Shown in pieces: positions 16,600 to 24,817 of a stretch of 64,000 nt of DNA. The stretch lies in NCBI GenBank assembly GCA_026391835.1, contig JAPLDF010000045.1:25569-89568 (forward strand). Reading direction: 5' to 3'. The stretch comes from Bacteroidota bacterium (GTDB lineage: Bacteria > Bacteroidota > Bacteroidia > Bacteroidales > FEN-979). How positions within the stretch are numbered: position 1 is the first letter of the stretch; each line of letters begins with the position of its first letter. Below the pieces are notes generated by a model. That model had not been told where the DNA came from, did not search any database, and saw only the letters and a program-made list of their open reading frames with translations. A program made the position numbers and the translations under genes.

Positions 16600-19500
16600 A
16601 TGATGAATTACTACAAGTACCTGGTTCTCTATATAATACTGGTTTTGCTGCTGCCGGGGATCCTCTCCGGACAGGGTACCGGTCCACGCATGATGAAAAC
16701 GGTTTATCCTGTTGCCGAACGGGAACGTGACTCCATTACAGCCATCAGGATCCCGCTCCTTAAACTTCCTGAAGCATATCGTAACCGGCAGCTTCCTGCT
16801 ACAGTCGATAATTCCATGAATGCATACTGGCCGGTGATCCAGGATCAATACGTGTTCTACACCTGTCAGCAATATGCCGGTGTGGCGTATGTATACAGCT
16901 ATGAAATGAACCGGCTGAGAAACCTTCCCGGGAACAACCCGGATAACCGTTTCCCGGCGCTTTATACCTGGAATTTCATGAACCAGGGTGAACGGTTTGT
17001 CGGGGTCGATTTCCTGCAGAGTTTTGAAGCCATCAGGCAGCAGGGGCATATGACCACCAGCGATTACGGCCCGGATACCGCAACGTCGGTGCTTGGGTGG
17101 ATCAGCGGATATGACAAATATTACCGGGGAATGTTCAACCATGTGAAACAGGTTTACGCGATACAAACCAACAGTATTGAAGGCATCAACACGTTGAAAA
17201 ACTACCTGAACGACCATCTCGACGGTTCCGCTACAGGGGGCATCGCCTGTTTTACAACCAGCAGTGCGACACTGAACGGTCTGGCTAAACTTCCTGCCGG
17301 AACCCCTGACGGAGGAAAGGACCTGATCCCCGGCTGGCAGTCGGACCCGGTGCATGGTCTGACGGTGGTGGGCTATAACGATTCCATCAGGTATGACAGG
17401 AACCAGGATGGTAAATACACCAACGATCTGGATATCACCGGCGATGGCATTGTCGATGCCCGTGACTGGGAGATCGGCGGCTTCCGGATCGCGAATTCAT
17501 ACGGGACCTGGTGGGGAAATGCCGGATTTGCCTACGCCCTGTACTGTACTTTTGCCATGAGCTACGATTCGGGCGGCATATGGAACAACCGTGTTTATAT
17601 TGTGGATGCCGATACCGTATATCACCCGTTGCTGACAGCAAAGGTAAACCTGGAGTACAACATGCGGAATAAAATAAAGGTCCTGGCAGGGGTGAGCAGC
17701 GACTCCCTTGATCAACTGCCCCGGCATATGATTGATTTCCCGATTTTTAATTTCCAGGGAGGGGAACATGCCATGCAGGGAAATGATACCATCGCAACAG
17801 AAAAATCCATTGAATTCGGGCTGGATGTTACCTCCCTGCTCAACTACATCCCTTCCGGGCAACCGGCAAGGTTCTTCCTGATGGTTGAAGAGAAGGATCC
17901 TGATCACATAGGCCAGGGAAAAATCGAACATGCTTCATTTATAAGCTACCGCAGCGCCCCGGTGGAATTCGGGGCAAAAGAAACTGATGTAGCCATCAAA
18001 GACAATAATACAACGCTGGTTTCGGTGGTTGCGACCCTGGAAAAACCCTCCGTGCAGATCACGACAACCAGCCTGCCGCCCTTTACCTCCGCGCAACCTC
18101 TCCAGGTTCAACTGGAAGTGACGGGAGGTACTGCGCCATACGATTGGTCGTTCATGAAGGAATATGTTAAAAAGCCGGTCAACACCCCCGAACCGCTGGT
18201 CAGCGGGACATCGATCCAGGTGCATTATGAAACCAGGTCGTTTGCATCGGTTCGCCTGCCATTTGAGTTTCCTTTCTTTGGAAAACGGTATGATTCGATC
18301 TATGTGAATTATTTTGGCTTCATCGCCTTTACGCCCCAGAATCTTCCCGCGCCCTATACCACGGACGAAACGGGGATGCTCCGTATGTTCCCGCTCATCG
18401 TGCCATCCTTTTCACAGCAATATGCTTACATGGCCAACAAAAATGACGGGATATGGCTCGAGGCTGATGCCACGCATGCCGTCATCCGGTGGAAAACCTC
18501 TGTTTCTCCCTACTATACCACTTCAAGTGATGATTTTGCCGTAATCCTGTATCCCGATGGCCGGTTTGAATTCTGTTACGGGGCCATGGATAACCAGGGG
18601 TTTACCCATACTTTTTATGAAGGAGTGTCGGCAGGGGATGGGTTGAATTATGACATTCAAACCCAGTGGAATGCAAACGATATTTCAGGTAAGAGCTTCT
18701 GCTTTTTGCCTCCTGTTGTCCCTGAAGGTTTAACCCTGGCGCAGGATGGACTGTTAACGGTGAACCAGGCCGACTCTTCCGTCATCTATGGCCTGCATGT
18801 CAATGTTGCCGATGCCCGTAAGATTTCAGATTCCAAAGTCCTGGCCCTGGCAAGCGGGCTTGATATGGGCCAGGAACTGGTTTGCGGGAGCGATGCACGG
18901 CTGAAATCAGGCCTGCAGGCATCCTTGAAGCTGGTATTGAAGAACAATGGTACGCAACCGATACAGGATCTGTCACTTAAGATCCATTCAACTGACTCTC
19001 TTTTGTTGATTTCCGACAGTATATATCTCGTTTCGCTCCTCAACCCGGGACAATCGCTCACTATCCCTGCGGCTTTTTCGTTCAGGCTGCGCCATTCTTT
19101 GCCGGATGAATTTCCCGTTACAATAGGACTGCAGGCGCAATCACCTGCACGGACCTGGAAAAAGGAGTTGGTTTTCAATGTTTCAGCCCCTGAAATTATG
19201 GTTGAATCTCCATGTGTCATTGATGGATACAACGACAGGCTTGACCCGGGTGAAGTGGCCGACCTGCTCGTAAATGTTAAGAACAAAGGTTCCCTGGCGG
19301 CCGGAAGCCTTCAACTGACGCTTGTTTCCAACAGTCCCGGCATTACCATCCTTTCTGATCCCATCTTCACGGTGGATCAGTTTGAGGTGTTTTCTTCAAA
19401 AGACTTCCATTTCCAGATCAAAGCATCCCGCAATGCTGTGCCGGGAAGTGATCTTGGAATGCAACTCATCCTGAACGATTCCAATGGTGTTCTCGTGACC

Positions 19501-20670
19501 CTTGATTTTAATCTTCAGATTGGCACGAAGCCAATTGCGGTGGTGAATCTTTCAACGTCCATGGCTTCGCTCCAGGCGATGGCCAGTGCGTTGGACAGCC
19601 TTCATGTCGGGTACGATGTGTTCACCGCATTACCAGTTCCTTACAGCCGGTATGCCAGCGTATACCTGATCCTGGGTACTGCGGGTTCCGGTACGCATGC
19701 ACTCACCGACTATGAAGCCAGTTCCCTGGCCATGTACCTGCAGAACAGGGGAAATCTGTACATGGAGGGCTATTATACCTGGTACTATTTGAACAAGACC
19801 GTCCTTCACCCTTATTTTAAGTATTCCTCGAAAAAAATTCCGGCTTTCTATTATCAAAATGTGACTGGCGTAACCGGGACATTTACCGAAGGCATGTCCT
19901 ATGTTTACAATGCATCGCTCAACTATGCCGTGTTTAGTTTTGAACCGGTCGCCCCGGCATATGCAACGCTCACCAACACCGACAGCCCGGCAAAAAACCT
20001 GGAAGTCGTTTATCACGGCGACGATTACAAGACCATTGGGTCCATGCTTGATTTCAGCGTATTGAACGGAGGTGCACCTCCTTCTTCCCAAACCACCATG
20101 ATGCAGCGCTACCTCGAATTTTTCGACGTGAACATTGCCGGGCCCTTTCCGCTTTTTCATGCGGCAACGACCACTGTTTGCCATAACCAGCCGGTAACTT
20201 TCACCGACGATTCCTTTGACAACATCACCACAAGAACGTGGGAATTCCAGGGAGGAACGCCGGCTGCAAGCTCAGAGGCGAACCCGGTGGTTACCTATGC
20301 CACCCCGGGCAGGTTTGATGTGAAGCTAACAGTTACCGACGGCGTGCACACCCATTCCATGCTGAAACAAAAATATATCCAGGTTGATTACTGCTCGGGT
20401 TCAGAGGACCTGGCAGCCGGATCCTCCCTGTTCAGGATATTCCCGAACCCGGCTGACGGCCTGGTTACCATTGAAGTTGACAGGAGTATCAGCGGGAGCT
20501 GTGAACTCCGGCTGTTCGACCTGGCGGGCATCATGGTAAAGAAAATTCAGCAAACAGTCCCTGCCGGGCACGAATTCGTCATGAATCTTTCGGGTTTGGC
20601 CAAAGGTCTCTATTTTCTCAAAATTCAGGCCGGGGAATTCCAGTCGACCGTGAAATTGGTTAAAAATTGA
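16600..20670 (+). CDS. T9SS-sorted papain-like (C1 family) peptidase with PKD domain
   Basis: 1356 residues, secreted. Signal peptide about 1-24. Catalytic residues are in C1 order and spacing: Gln83 (oxyanion hole) and Cys89 six residues on in QDQYVFYTCQQYAG; His252 in DPVHGLTVVGY; Asn299 in RIANSYGTWWGNAG. The usual CWAF after the cysteine is replaced by CQQY, which is atypical. Two EF-hand-like acidic loops lie between His and Asn at about 266-290 (DRNQDGKYTNDLD and DITGDGIVDARD). A long region of beta domains of unknown role follows, then a PKD domain at about 1185-1265 (PVTFTDDS ... YATPGRFDVKLTVTD) and the T9SS domain (FRIFPNPADGLVTI ... STVKLVKN). Likely an extracellular protease whose activity may need calcium; that part is inference. 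Confidence 0.85.
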   Translation: MMNYYKYLVLYIILVLLLPGILSGQGTGPRMMKTVYPVAERERDSITAIRIPLLKLPEAYRNRQLPATVDNSMNAYWPVIQDQYVFYTCQQYAGVAYVYSYEMNRLRNLPGNNPDNRFPALYTWNFMNQGERFVGVDFLQSFEAIRQQGHMTTSDYGPDTATSVLGWISGYDKYYRGMFNHVKQVYAIQTNSIEGINTLKNYLNDHLDGSATGGIACFTTSSATLNGLAKLPAGTPDGGKDLIPGWQSDPVHGLTVVGYNDSIRYDRNQDGKYTNDLDITGDGIVDARDWEIGGFRIANSYGTWWGNAGFAYALYCTFAMSYDSGGIWNNRVYIVDADTVYHPLLTAKVNLEYNMRNKIKVLAGVSSDSLDQLPRHMIDFPIFNFQGGEHAMQGNDTIATEKSIEFGLDVTSLLNYIPSGQPARFFLMVEEKDPDHIGQGKIEHASFISYRSAPVEFGAKETDVAIKDNNTTLVSVVATLEKPSVQITTTSLPPFTSAQPLQVQLEVTGGTAPYDWSFMKEYVKKPVNTPEPLVSGTSIQVHYETRSFASVRLPFEFPFFGKRYDSIYVNYFGFIAFTPQNLPAPYTTDETGMLRMFPLIVPSFSQQYAYMANKNDGIWLEADATHAVIRWKTSVSPYYTTSSDDFAVILYPDGRFEFCYGAMDNQGFTHTFYEGVSAGDGLNYDIQTQWNANDISGKSFCFLPPVVPEGLTLAQDGLLTVNQADSSVIYGLHVNVADARKISDSKVLALASGLDMGQELVCGSDARLKSGLQASLKLVLKNNGTQPIQDLSLKIHSTDSLLLISDSIYLVSLLNPGQSLTIPAAFSFRLRHSLPDEFPVTIGLQAQSPARTWKKELVFNVSAPEIMVESPCVIDGYNDRLDPGEVADLLVNVKNKGSLAAGSLQLTLVSNSPGITILSDPIFTVDQFEVFSSKDFHFQIKASRNAVPGSDLGMQLILNDSNGVLVTLDFNLQIGTKPIAVVNLSTSMASLQAMASALDSLHVGYDVFTALPVPYSRYASVYLILGTAGSGTHALTDYEASSLAMYLQNRGNLYMEGYYTWYYLNKTVLHPYFKYSSKKIPAFYYQNVTGVTGTFTEGMSYVYNASLNYAVFSFEPVAPAYATLTNTDSPAKNLEVVYHGDDYKTIGSMLDFSVLNGGAPPSSQTTMMQRYLEFFDVNIAGPFPLFHAATTTVCHNQPVTFTDDSFDNITTRTWEFQGGTPAASSEANPVVTYATPGRFDVKLTVTDGVHTHSMLKQKYIQVDYCSGSEDLAAGSSLFRIFPNPADGLVTIEVDRSISGSCELRLFDLAGIMVKKIQQTVPAGHEFVMNLSGLAKGLYFLKIQAGEFQSTVKLVKN

Positions 20671-20685
20671 CCGGCAAACATTCCC

Positions 20686-20693
20686 TACCTTTG
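20686..20693 (+). promoter_or_regulatory. Bacteroidetes -7 box (TACCTTTG)
   Basis: It lies 25 bp before the ATG at 20718 and just after the stop of the peptidase. It supports 20718 as the start, because the upstream in-frame TTG at 20667 would precede the promoter. Confidence 0.6.
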
Positions 20694-20717
20694 ACTTTTA
20701 TTTATCAGCGTGAAACC

Positions 20718-21932
20718 ATGGCACAAATGAAGCAGGATATCGAAGCATTGTCGCACTCTTTTTTTGAGGAGGTGGTGGCGATCCGCCGTCACTTTCATCA
20801 GCACCCCGAATTGTCCTGCGAAGAGTTTCAGACAGCTGCATTTATCTGTAAAAAACTGGAGGAATTTGGTATTCCCTATACCGCCGGTGTGGCCGAAACC
20901 GGCGTCGTCGGCCTCATCGAAGGGAAGAATGCCTCGTCATGCTGCATTGCGCTCCGGGCCGACATGGATGCCCTGCCGATCATCGAGGAGAACAAGGTTG
21001 CCTACAAGTCGGCGGCACCCGGAAAGATGCATGCCTGCGGGCATGATGTTCACATGGCGTGTTTGCTGGGGGCCGCAAAGATCCTGAATTCCGTAAAAGA
21101 CCAGTTTGAAGGTACGGTGAAATTGTTGTTTCAGCCCTCCGAAGAGTCTTACCCGGGTGGCGCCATCCGGATGATCGGCGAAGGGGTGCTTGAAGATCCG
21201 AAACCGGCTTATGTGATCGCACAACATGTGATCAACACGCTGAATTCAGGGGATGTGGGCATGAGACCCGGTGCCTATATGGCGTCCACCGATGAAATAT
21301 TTATCACCGTGAAGGGAAAGGGAGGCCATGCTGCCACACCATCCCAGGTTACCGATCCGATCCTGATCGCGTCGCACATCATCGTGGCACTTCAGCAGAT
21401 TGTCAGCCGGAATGCCGACCCTTTGGTGCCCACGGTGGTTTCATTCGGGAAGATTATCGGCAATGGCCGGACCAACGTCATTCCCGATGAAGTGAAAATC
21501 GAGGGAACCGTCCGCACCTATGATGAAGCATGGCGGAAGAAAGTTCACCGGCGCATTGAACAGATCGCCGTGAGCCTTGCCGAGGGAATGGGGGCAACCT
21601 GTGAAGTGAAAATTGCGCATGGCTATCCGTACCTTTACAACGACCCGGCGCTTACCGCAAAACTTTCTCTCCTGGCATCAGAATATTTGGGCGCAGGCCA
21701 CGTTAAAGAACTGGACCAGCGGATGACCGCCGAGGACTTTGCATACTTTGCCCGCGAAGTGCCTTCATGCCTCTTCCGGCTTGGCATTGCAAATGAAAGC
21801 AAGGGGATCGGGTCAAACCTGCATACCTCAACATTCGATGTGGATGAAGAAAGCCTCGCAACCGGGATGGGGGTGATGGCGTGGATGGCGGTTGAAATCC
21901 TTAGGGAATTACAAGTGACAAGTGACAAATGA
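20718..21932 (+). CDS. M20-family metallo-amidohydrolase (N-acyl-amino-acid hydrolase type)
   Basis: 404 residues from ATG 20718; a longer frame from TTG 20667 is less likely (see the promoter box). Typical M20D features: RRHFHQHPELSCEEF, RADMDALPI, HACGHDVHMACLLGAA (metal ligands), LFQPSEE (catalytic and ligand Glu), the dimerisation domain, and MTAEDFAYFAREVPSCLFRLG. It should hydrolyse N-acyl or amide bonds of amino acids, in the cytoplasm as no signal is present. The C-terminal residues LQVTSDK and the stop are encoded by a heptamer array (TGACAAG type). The stop TGA overlaps the first possible ATG of the next gene. Confidence 0.92.
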   Translation: MAQMKQDIEALSHSFFEEVVAIRRHFHQHPELSCEEFQTAAFICKKLEEFGIPYTAGVAETGVVGLIEGKNASSCCIALRADMDALPIIEENKVAYKSAAPGKMHACGHDVHMACLLGAAKILNSVKDQFEGTVKLLFQPSEESYPGGAIRMIGEGVLEDPKPAYVIAQHVINTLNSGDVGMRPGAYMASTDEIFITVKGKGGHAATPSQVTDPILIASHIIVALQQIVSRNADPLVPTVVSFGKIIGNGRTNVIPDEVKIEGTVRTYDEAWRKKVHRRIEQIAVSLAEGMGATCEVKIAHGYPYLYNDPALTAKLSLLASEYLGAGHVKELDQRMTAEDFAYFAREVPSCLFRLGIANESKGIGSNLHTSTFDVDEESLATGMGVMAWMAVEILRELQVTSDK

Positions 21933-22044
21933 CAAATAAGAGGGTAATTATGAAGTATTTAAAATATTTGGCAACCATGTTTCACTTGTCACTTGTCACT
22001 TGTCACTTGTCACTCGTCACCCGTCACTTGTCACTTGTCACTCT
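21916..22044. repeat. Heptamer arrays in both orientations across a gene junction
   Basis: 21916-21936 has three units of TGACAA(G/A). 21982-22037 has eight uninterrupted units TCACTTG (six exact, TCACTCG and TCACCCG once each), plus a partial unit to 22044. The two arms are reverse complements. The first encodes the end of the amidohydrolase and the second encodes signal-peptide residues of the TPR protein. Confidence 0.92.
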
Positions 22045-23893
22045 CGTGGCATTGTTCCCCTTCTTTGCAACAGCCCAGGACCTGAAGCCCGCAACCCCGC
22101 CGCTGCTTCCGTTCCAGCAGGATGCTCCCAGGCCGGGGAACGAGGAGCAGCTGGCACTGCAATTTTACCAGGACCGGGATTTTGACAAAGCAGCTGAATT
22201 GTTCGGGCAGCTCTATGAAAAAAAACCATCGCTCTATTACTATCAGTACCTGGTGTATTCCCTGGTCGAAATAAAGGAATATGGCAAAGCAGAGAAGTTG
22301 ATCCGGAAATGCCAGAAAGCCGAGCCTGATGCACCCCGCTATGCCGTTGACCTGGGCTATGTCAGGTTCAGGTCGGGGGATCCTGAAAAAGCAAAAAAAC
22401 TTTATGAGGATGCGTTGAAGAAACTGGCCCCGACCCAGCAGCAGGTGTTTGAACTGGCCAATGCCTTCATTACCCGCGGGGAGAACGAATATGCCATCCG
22501 CACCTATGTCAAAGGACGCCAGTTGCTGAACAACTCCTATCCGTTTGGTTTTGAGCTGGCAGGTGTGTATGAGCGGATGGGGGATTTCAAAAATGCGATG
22601 GAAGAGTACCTGAACATGCTGGATTTGAATAAGTCTTACCTCAACACCGTACAGGACAGGATCCAGATGACCTTGTCATTCGATGTAAACAACGAGAAAA
22701 ACGAGATTTTGCGCAAAACCATTCTCTCAAGGGCGCAGAAGAATCCAGACAATACCAATTACGCAGAACTGCTGTGGTGGTATTCAATACAGCAGAAAGA
22801 TTTTGACCTCGCGCTCGTCCAGGCCAGGGCACTCGACCGCAGGTATAAGGAAAATGGCGACAAACTGGTTTCACTGGCCAGTCTTGCGGTGTCGAATGAA
22901 AAGTATGACGTGGCCATTGAGTGCTACCAGTATCTCGTTTTAAAAGGCCCTACGTGTACATTCTATAACCTTGGCAGGCGTGAACTGGCAAATACCCGTT
23001 ATCTGAAAACCATATCAGAGCCGTCACCGCCTAAAAAGCAACTGGAAATCCTTGAAAAAGAGTTCACGGATGAACTGACCTATTACGGAGAGGACCCCGA
23101 AAGCATCTCCATCATTAAGAACCTGGCGCACATCAAAGCATTCTACCTCGGAAAAACGGGTGAGGCGATTGATCTCCTGAACCGTGCCGTGGCGATGGCC
23201 GGGATCCCCGATGCCGACAGGGCCAAATGTAAAATTGAGCTGGCCGATATTCTTCTGTTTACCGATGATGTTTGGGAGGCAACCCTGCTCTATCAGCAGG
23301 CATACCAGGATTTCAAATATGATGTCCTGGGACAGGAGGCCAAGTTTAAAAATGCCAAACTCTCTTTTTACATCGGGGAATTTACCTGGGCAAAAGCGCA
23401 GGTTGACATCCTCAAGGCAGCAACTTCCAAGTTTATTTCAAATGATGCCATAGCTTTGTCGCTGCTGATCAGTGAAAACTTTGATCCCGACAGCAACACG
23501 GTCGGGCTGGGCATGTATGCCCGCGCCGATTTGCTTGATTACCGCAACGAGGAGGGCCTGGCACTTCAAACACTCGACTCAATCCCGCGCATGTTTGGCG
23601 ATCATCCCATTTTACAGCAGGTTCTGTACAAGAGGGCTGAGATCATGCGCAAACAAGGACATTATACTGAAGCCGACAGCCTTTTCCAGCTATTGGTAAA
23701 AGAGTATCCCGATGAAATCCTGGCCGATGAAGCGTTGATGCAGGCCGCTTCCCTCAATGAAAAGCAGCTGAACAACAAGGAAAAGGCCATGGCACTTTAC
23801 CAGGAATTGCTGGATAAGTATCCCGGGAGCATCTTTGTTCCGGACGCCCGGAAAAAATTCCGGGCATTGCGGGGCGATGCATCACATTCATAA
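21950..23893 (+). CDS. Secreted TPR-repeat protein with repeat-encoded signal peptide
   Basis: 647 residues from ATG 21950, which follows an AGAGGG ribosome-site-like stretch; an in-frame ATG at 21929 would add seven residues. The signal peptide runs MKYLKYLATMF, then three copies of the heptapeptide pattern HLSLVT(C/R), then LVALFPFFATAQ. Those copies are the translation of a 7-bp DNA repeat (three DNA units give seven residues). The mature protein is nearly all helical tetratricopeptide-type repeats (for example AAELFGQLYEKKPSLYYYQYLVYSLVEIKEYGKAEKLI), with the last TPRs resembling outer-membrane assembly TPR proteins (YTEADSLFQLLVKEYPDE). Likely periplasmic scaffold; partner unknown. Confidence 0.88.
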   Translation: MKYLKYLATMFHLSLVTCHLSLVTRHLSLVTLVALFPFFATAQDLKPATPPLLPFQQDAPRPGNEEQLALQFYQDRDFDKAAELFGQLYEKKPSLYYYQYLVYSLVEIKEYGKAEKLIRKCQKAEPDAPRYAVDLGYVRFRSGDPEKAKKLYEDALKKLAPTQQQVFELANAFITRGENEYAIRTYVKGRQLLNNSYPFGFELAGVYERMGDFKNAMEEYLNMLDLNKSYLNTVQDRIQMTLSFDVNNEKNEILRKTILSRAQKNPDNTNYAELLWWYSIQQKDFDLALVQARALDRRYKENGDKLVSLASLAVSNEKYDVAIECYQYLVLKGPTCTFYNLGRRELANTRYLKTISEPSPPKKQLEILEKEFTDELTYYGEDPESISIIKNLAHIKAFYLGKTGEAIDLLNRAVAMAGIPDADRAKCKIELADILLFTDDVWEATLLYQQAYQDFKYDVLGQEAKFKNAKLSFYIGEFTWAKAQVDILKAATSKFISNDAIALSLLISENFDPDSNTVGLGMYARADLLDYRNEEGLALQTLDSIPRMFGDHPILQQVLYKRAEIMRKQGHYTEADSLFQLLVKEYPDEILADEALMQAASLNEKQLNNKEKAMALYQELLDKYPGSIFVPDARKKFRALRGDASHS

Positions 23894-23939
23894 CGACGCA
23901 TCAAGGTGCGCCTCAGCCGGAAGGCCTTAAAAAACAACC

Positions 23940-24803
23940 ATGATCCGACCAAAAAAACACCTTGGGCAGCATTTTCTTCGTGATGAGAACATCGCACAAA
24001 AAATCGTCAGCTACCTGAACCCCGATTACCCGCTGGTACTGGAAATCGGCCCGGGGATGGGTGTTCTGACAAAATACATCCTGGATATTCCCGCCATCGA
24101 CCCATATTTCATGGAGGTCGACCGTGAAGCGGTCGAATACCTGAAAACCAATTTCCCGGGTATTTCAACCCGGCTGATCCAGGGTGACTTCCTGAATTAT
24201 GATCTTTCAGGGTTTCCCCCGGCCCTGGAAAATGGTACCACCGCATCGCATGACAATGCAACCCTGCCCCTGCCCAAATTCACCGTCATCGGGAATTTTC
24301 CCTATAATATTTCTTCGCAGATCCTTTTTACGGCGCTTGCCAATCGCGACCGGATCCCGGAAGTGGTCGGAATGTTCCAGAAAGAGGTTGCCGAGCGCAT
24401 AGCATCTCCGCCGGGCAACAAATCTTATGGGATCATCAGTGTCCTGCTCCAGGCTTTTTACGATATAGATTATTTGTTCACGGTGGATGAAACGGTATTT
24501 TATCCTCCCCCAAAAGTCAAATCTGCTGTCATCCGGCTGCGCCGGAATACAACAGAAAAGCTGGACTGCGATGAGGCGCTGTTCACAAAACTTGTCAAAA
24601 CGGCCTTCAACCAGCGCAGGAAAACCATGCGGAATTCCATCCGGCAAATGATCCCCCCGGCTTCCATCCAGCCGGGCCTATCTGCCTCATCAGGGTTTGT
24701 GGCTCCATCGGAGTGGATGACCAGGCAGCTTGACCTGCGTGCCGAGCGACTTTCGGTGGATGATTTCGTAAGGCTTGCCAGAGAAATATCTACCTTTGCA
24801 TAA
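23940..24803 (+). CDS. rsmA: 16S rRNA dimethyladenosine transferase RsmA (KsgA)
   Basis: 287 residues. It dimethylates two adjacent adenosines near the 3' end of 16S rRNA during 30S maturation. Motifs: PKKHLGQHFLRDE at the N-terminus, SAM-binding LEIGPGMGVLTKYI, catalytic GNFPYNISSQILF, and FYPPPKVKSAVIRL followed by the C-terminal FNQRRKTMRNSIR domain. Full length. The last codons contain the promoter box of the next gene. Confidence 0.97.
   Translation: MIRPKKHLGQHFLRDENIAQKIVSYLNPDYPLVLEIGPGMGVLTKYILDIPAIDPYFMEVDREAVEYLKTNFPGISTRLIQGDFLNYDLSGFPPALENGTTASHDNATLPLPKFTVIGNFPYNISSQILFTALANRDRIPEVVGMFQKEVAERIASPPGNKSYGIISVLLQAFYDIDYLFTVDETVFYPPPKVKSAVIRLRRNTTEKLDCDEALFTKLVKTAFNQRRKTMRNSIRQMIPPASIQPGLSASSGFVAPSEWMTRQLDLRAERLSVDDFVRLAREISTFA
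24791..24798 (+). promoter_or_regulatory. Bacteroidetes -7 box (TACCTTTG) inside rsmA 3' end
   Basis: Lies 20 bp before ATG 24818, overlapping the last rsmA codons. Confidence 0.5.
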
Positions 24804-24817
24804 ATTTAAATTACCGG

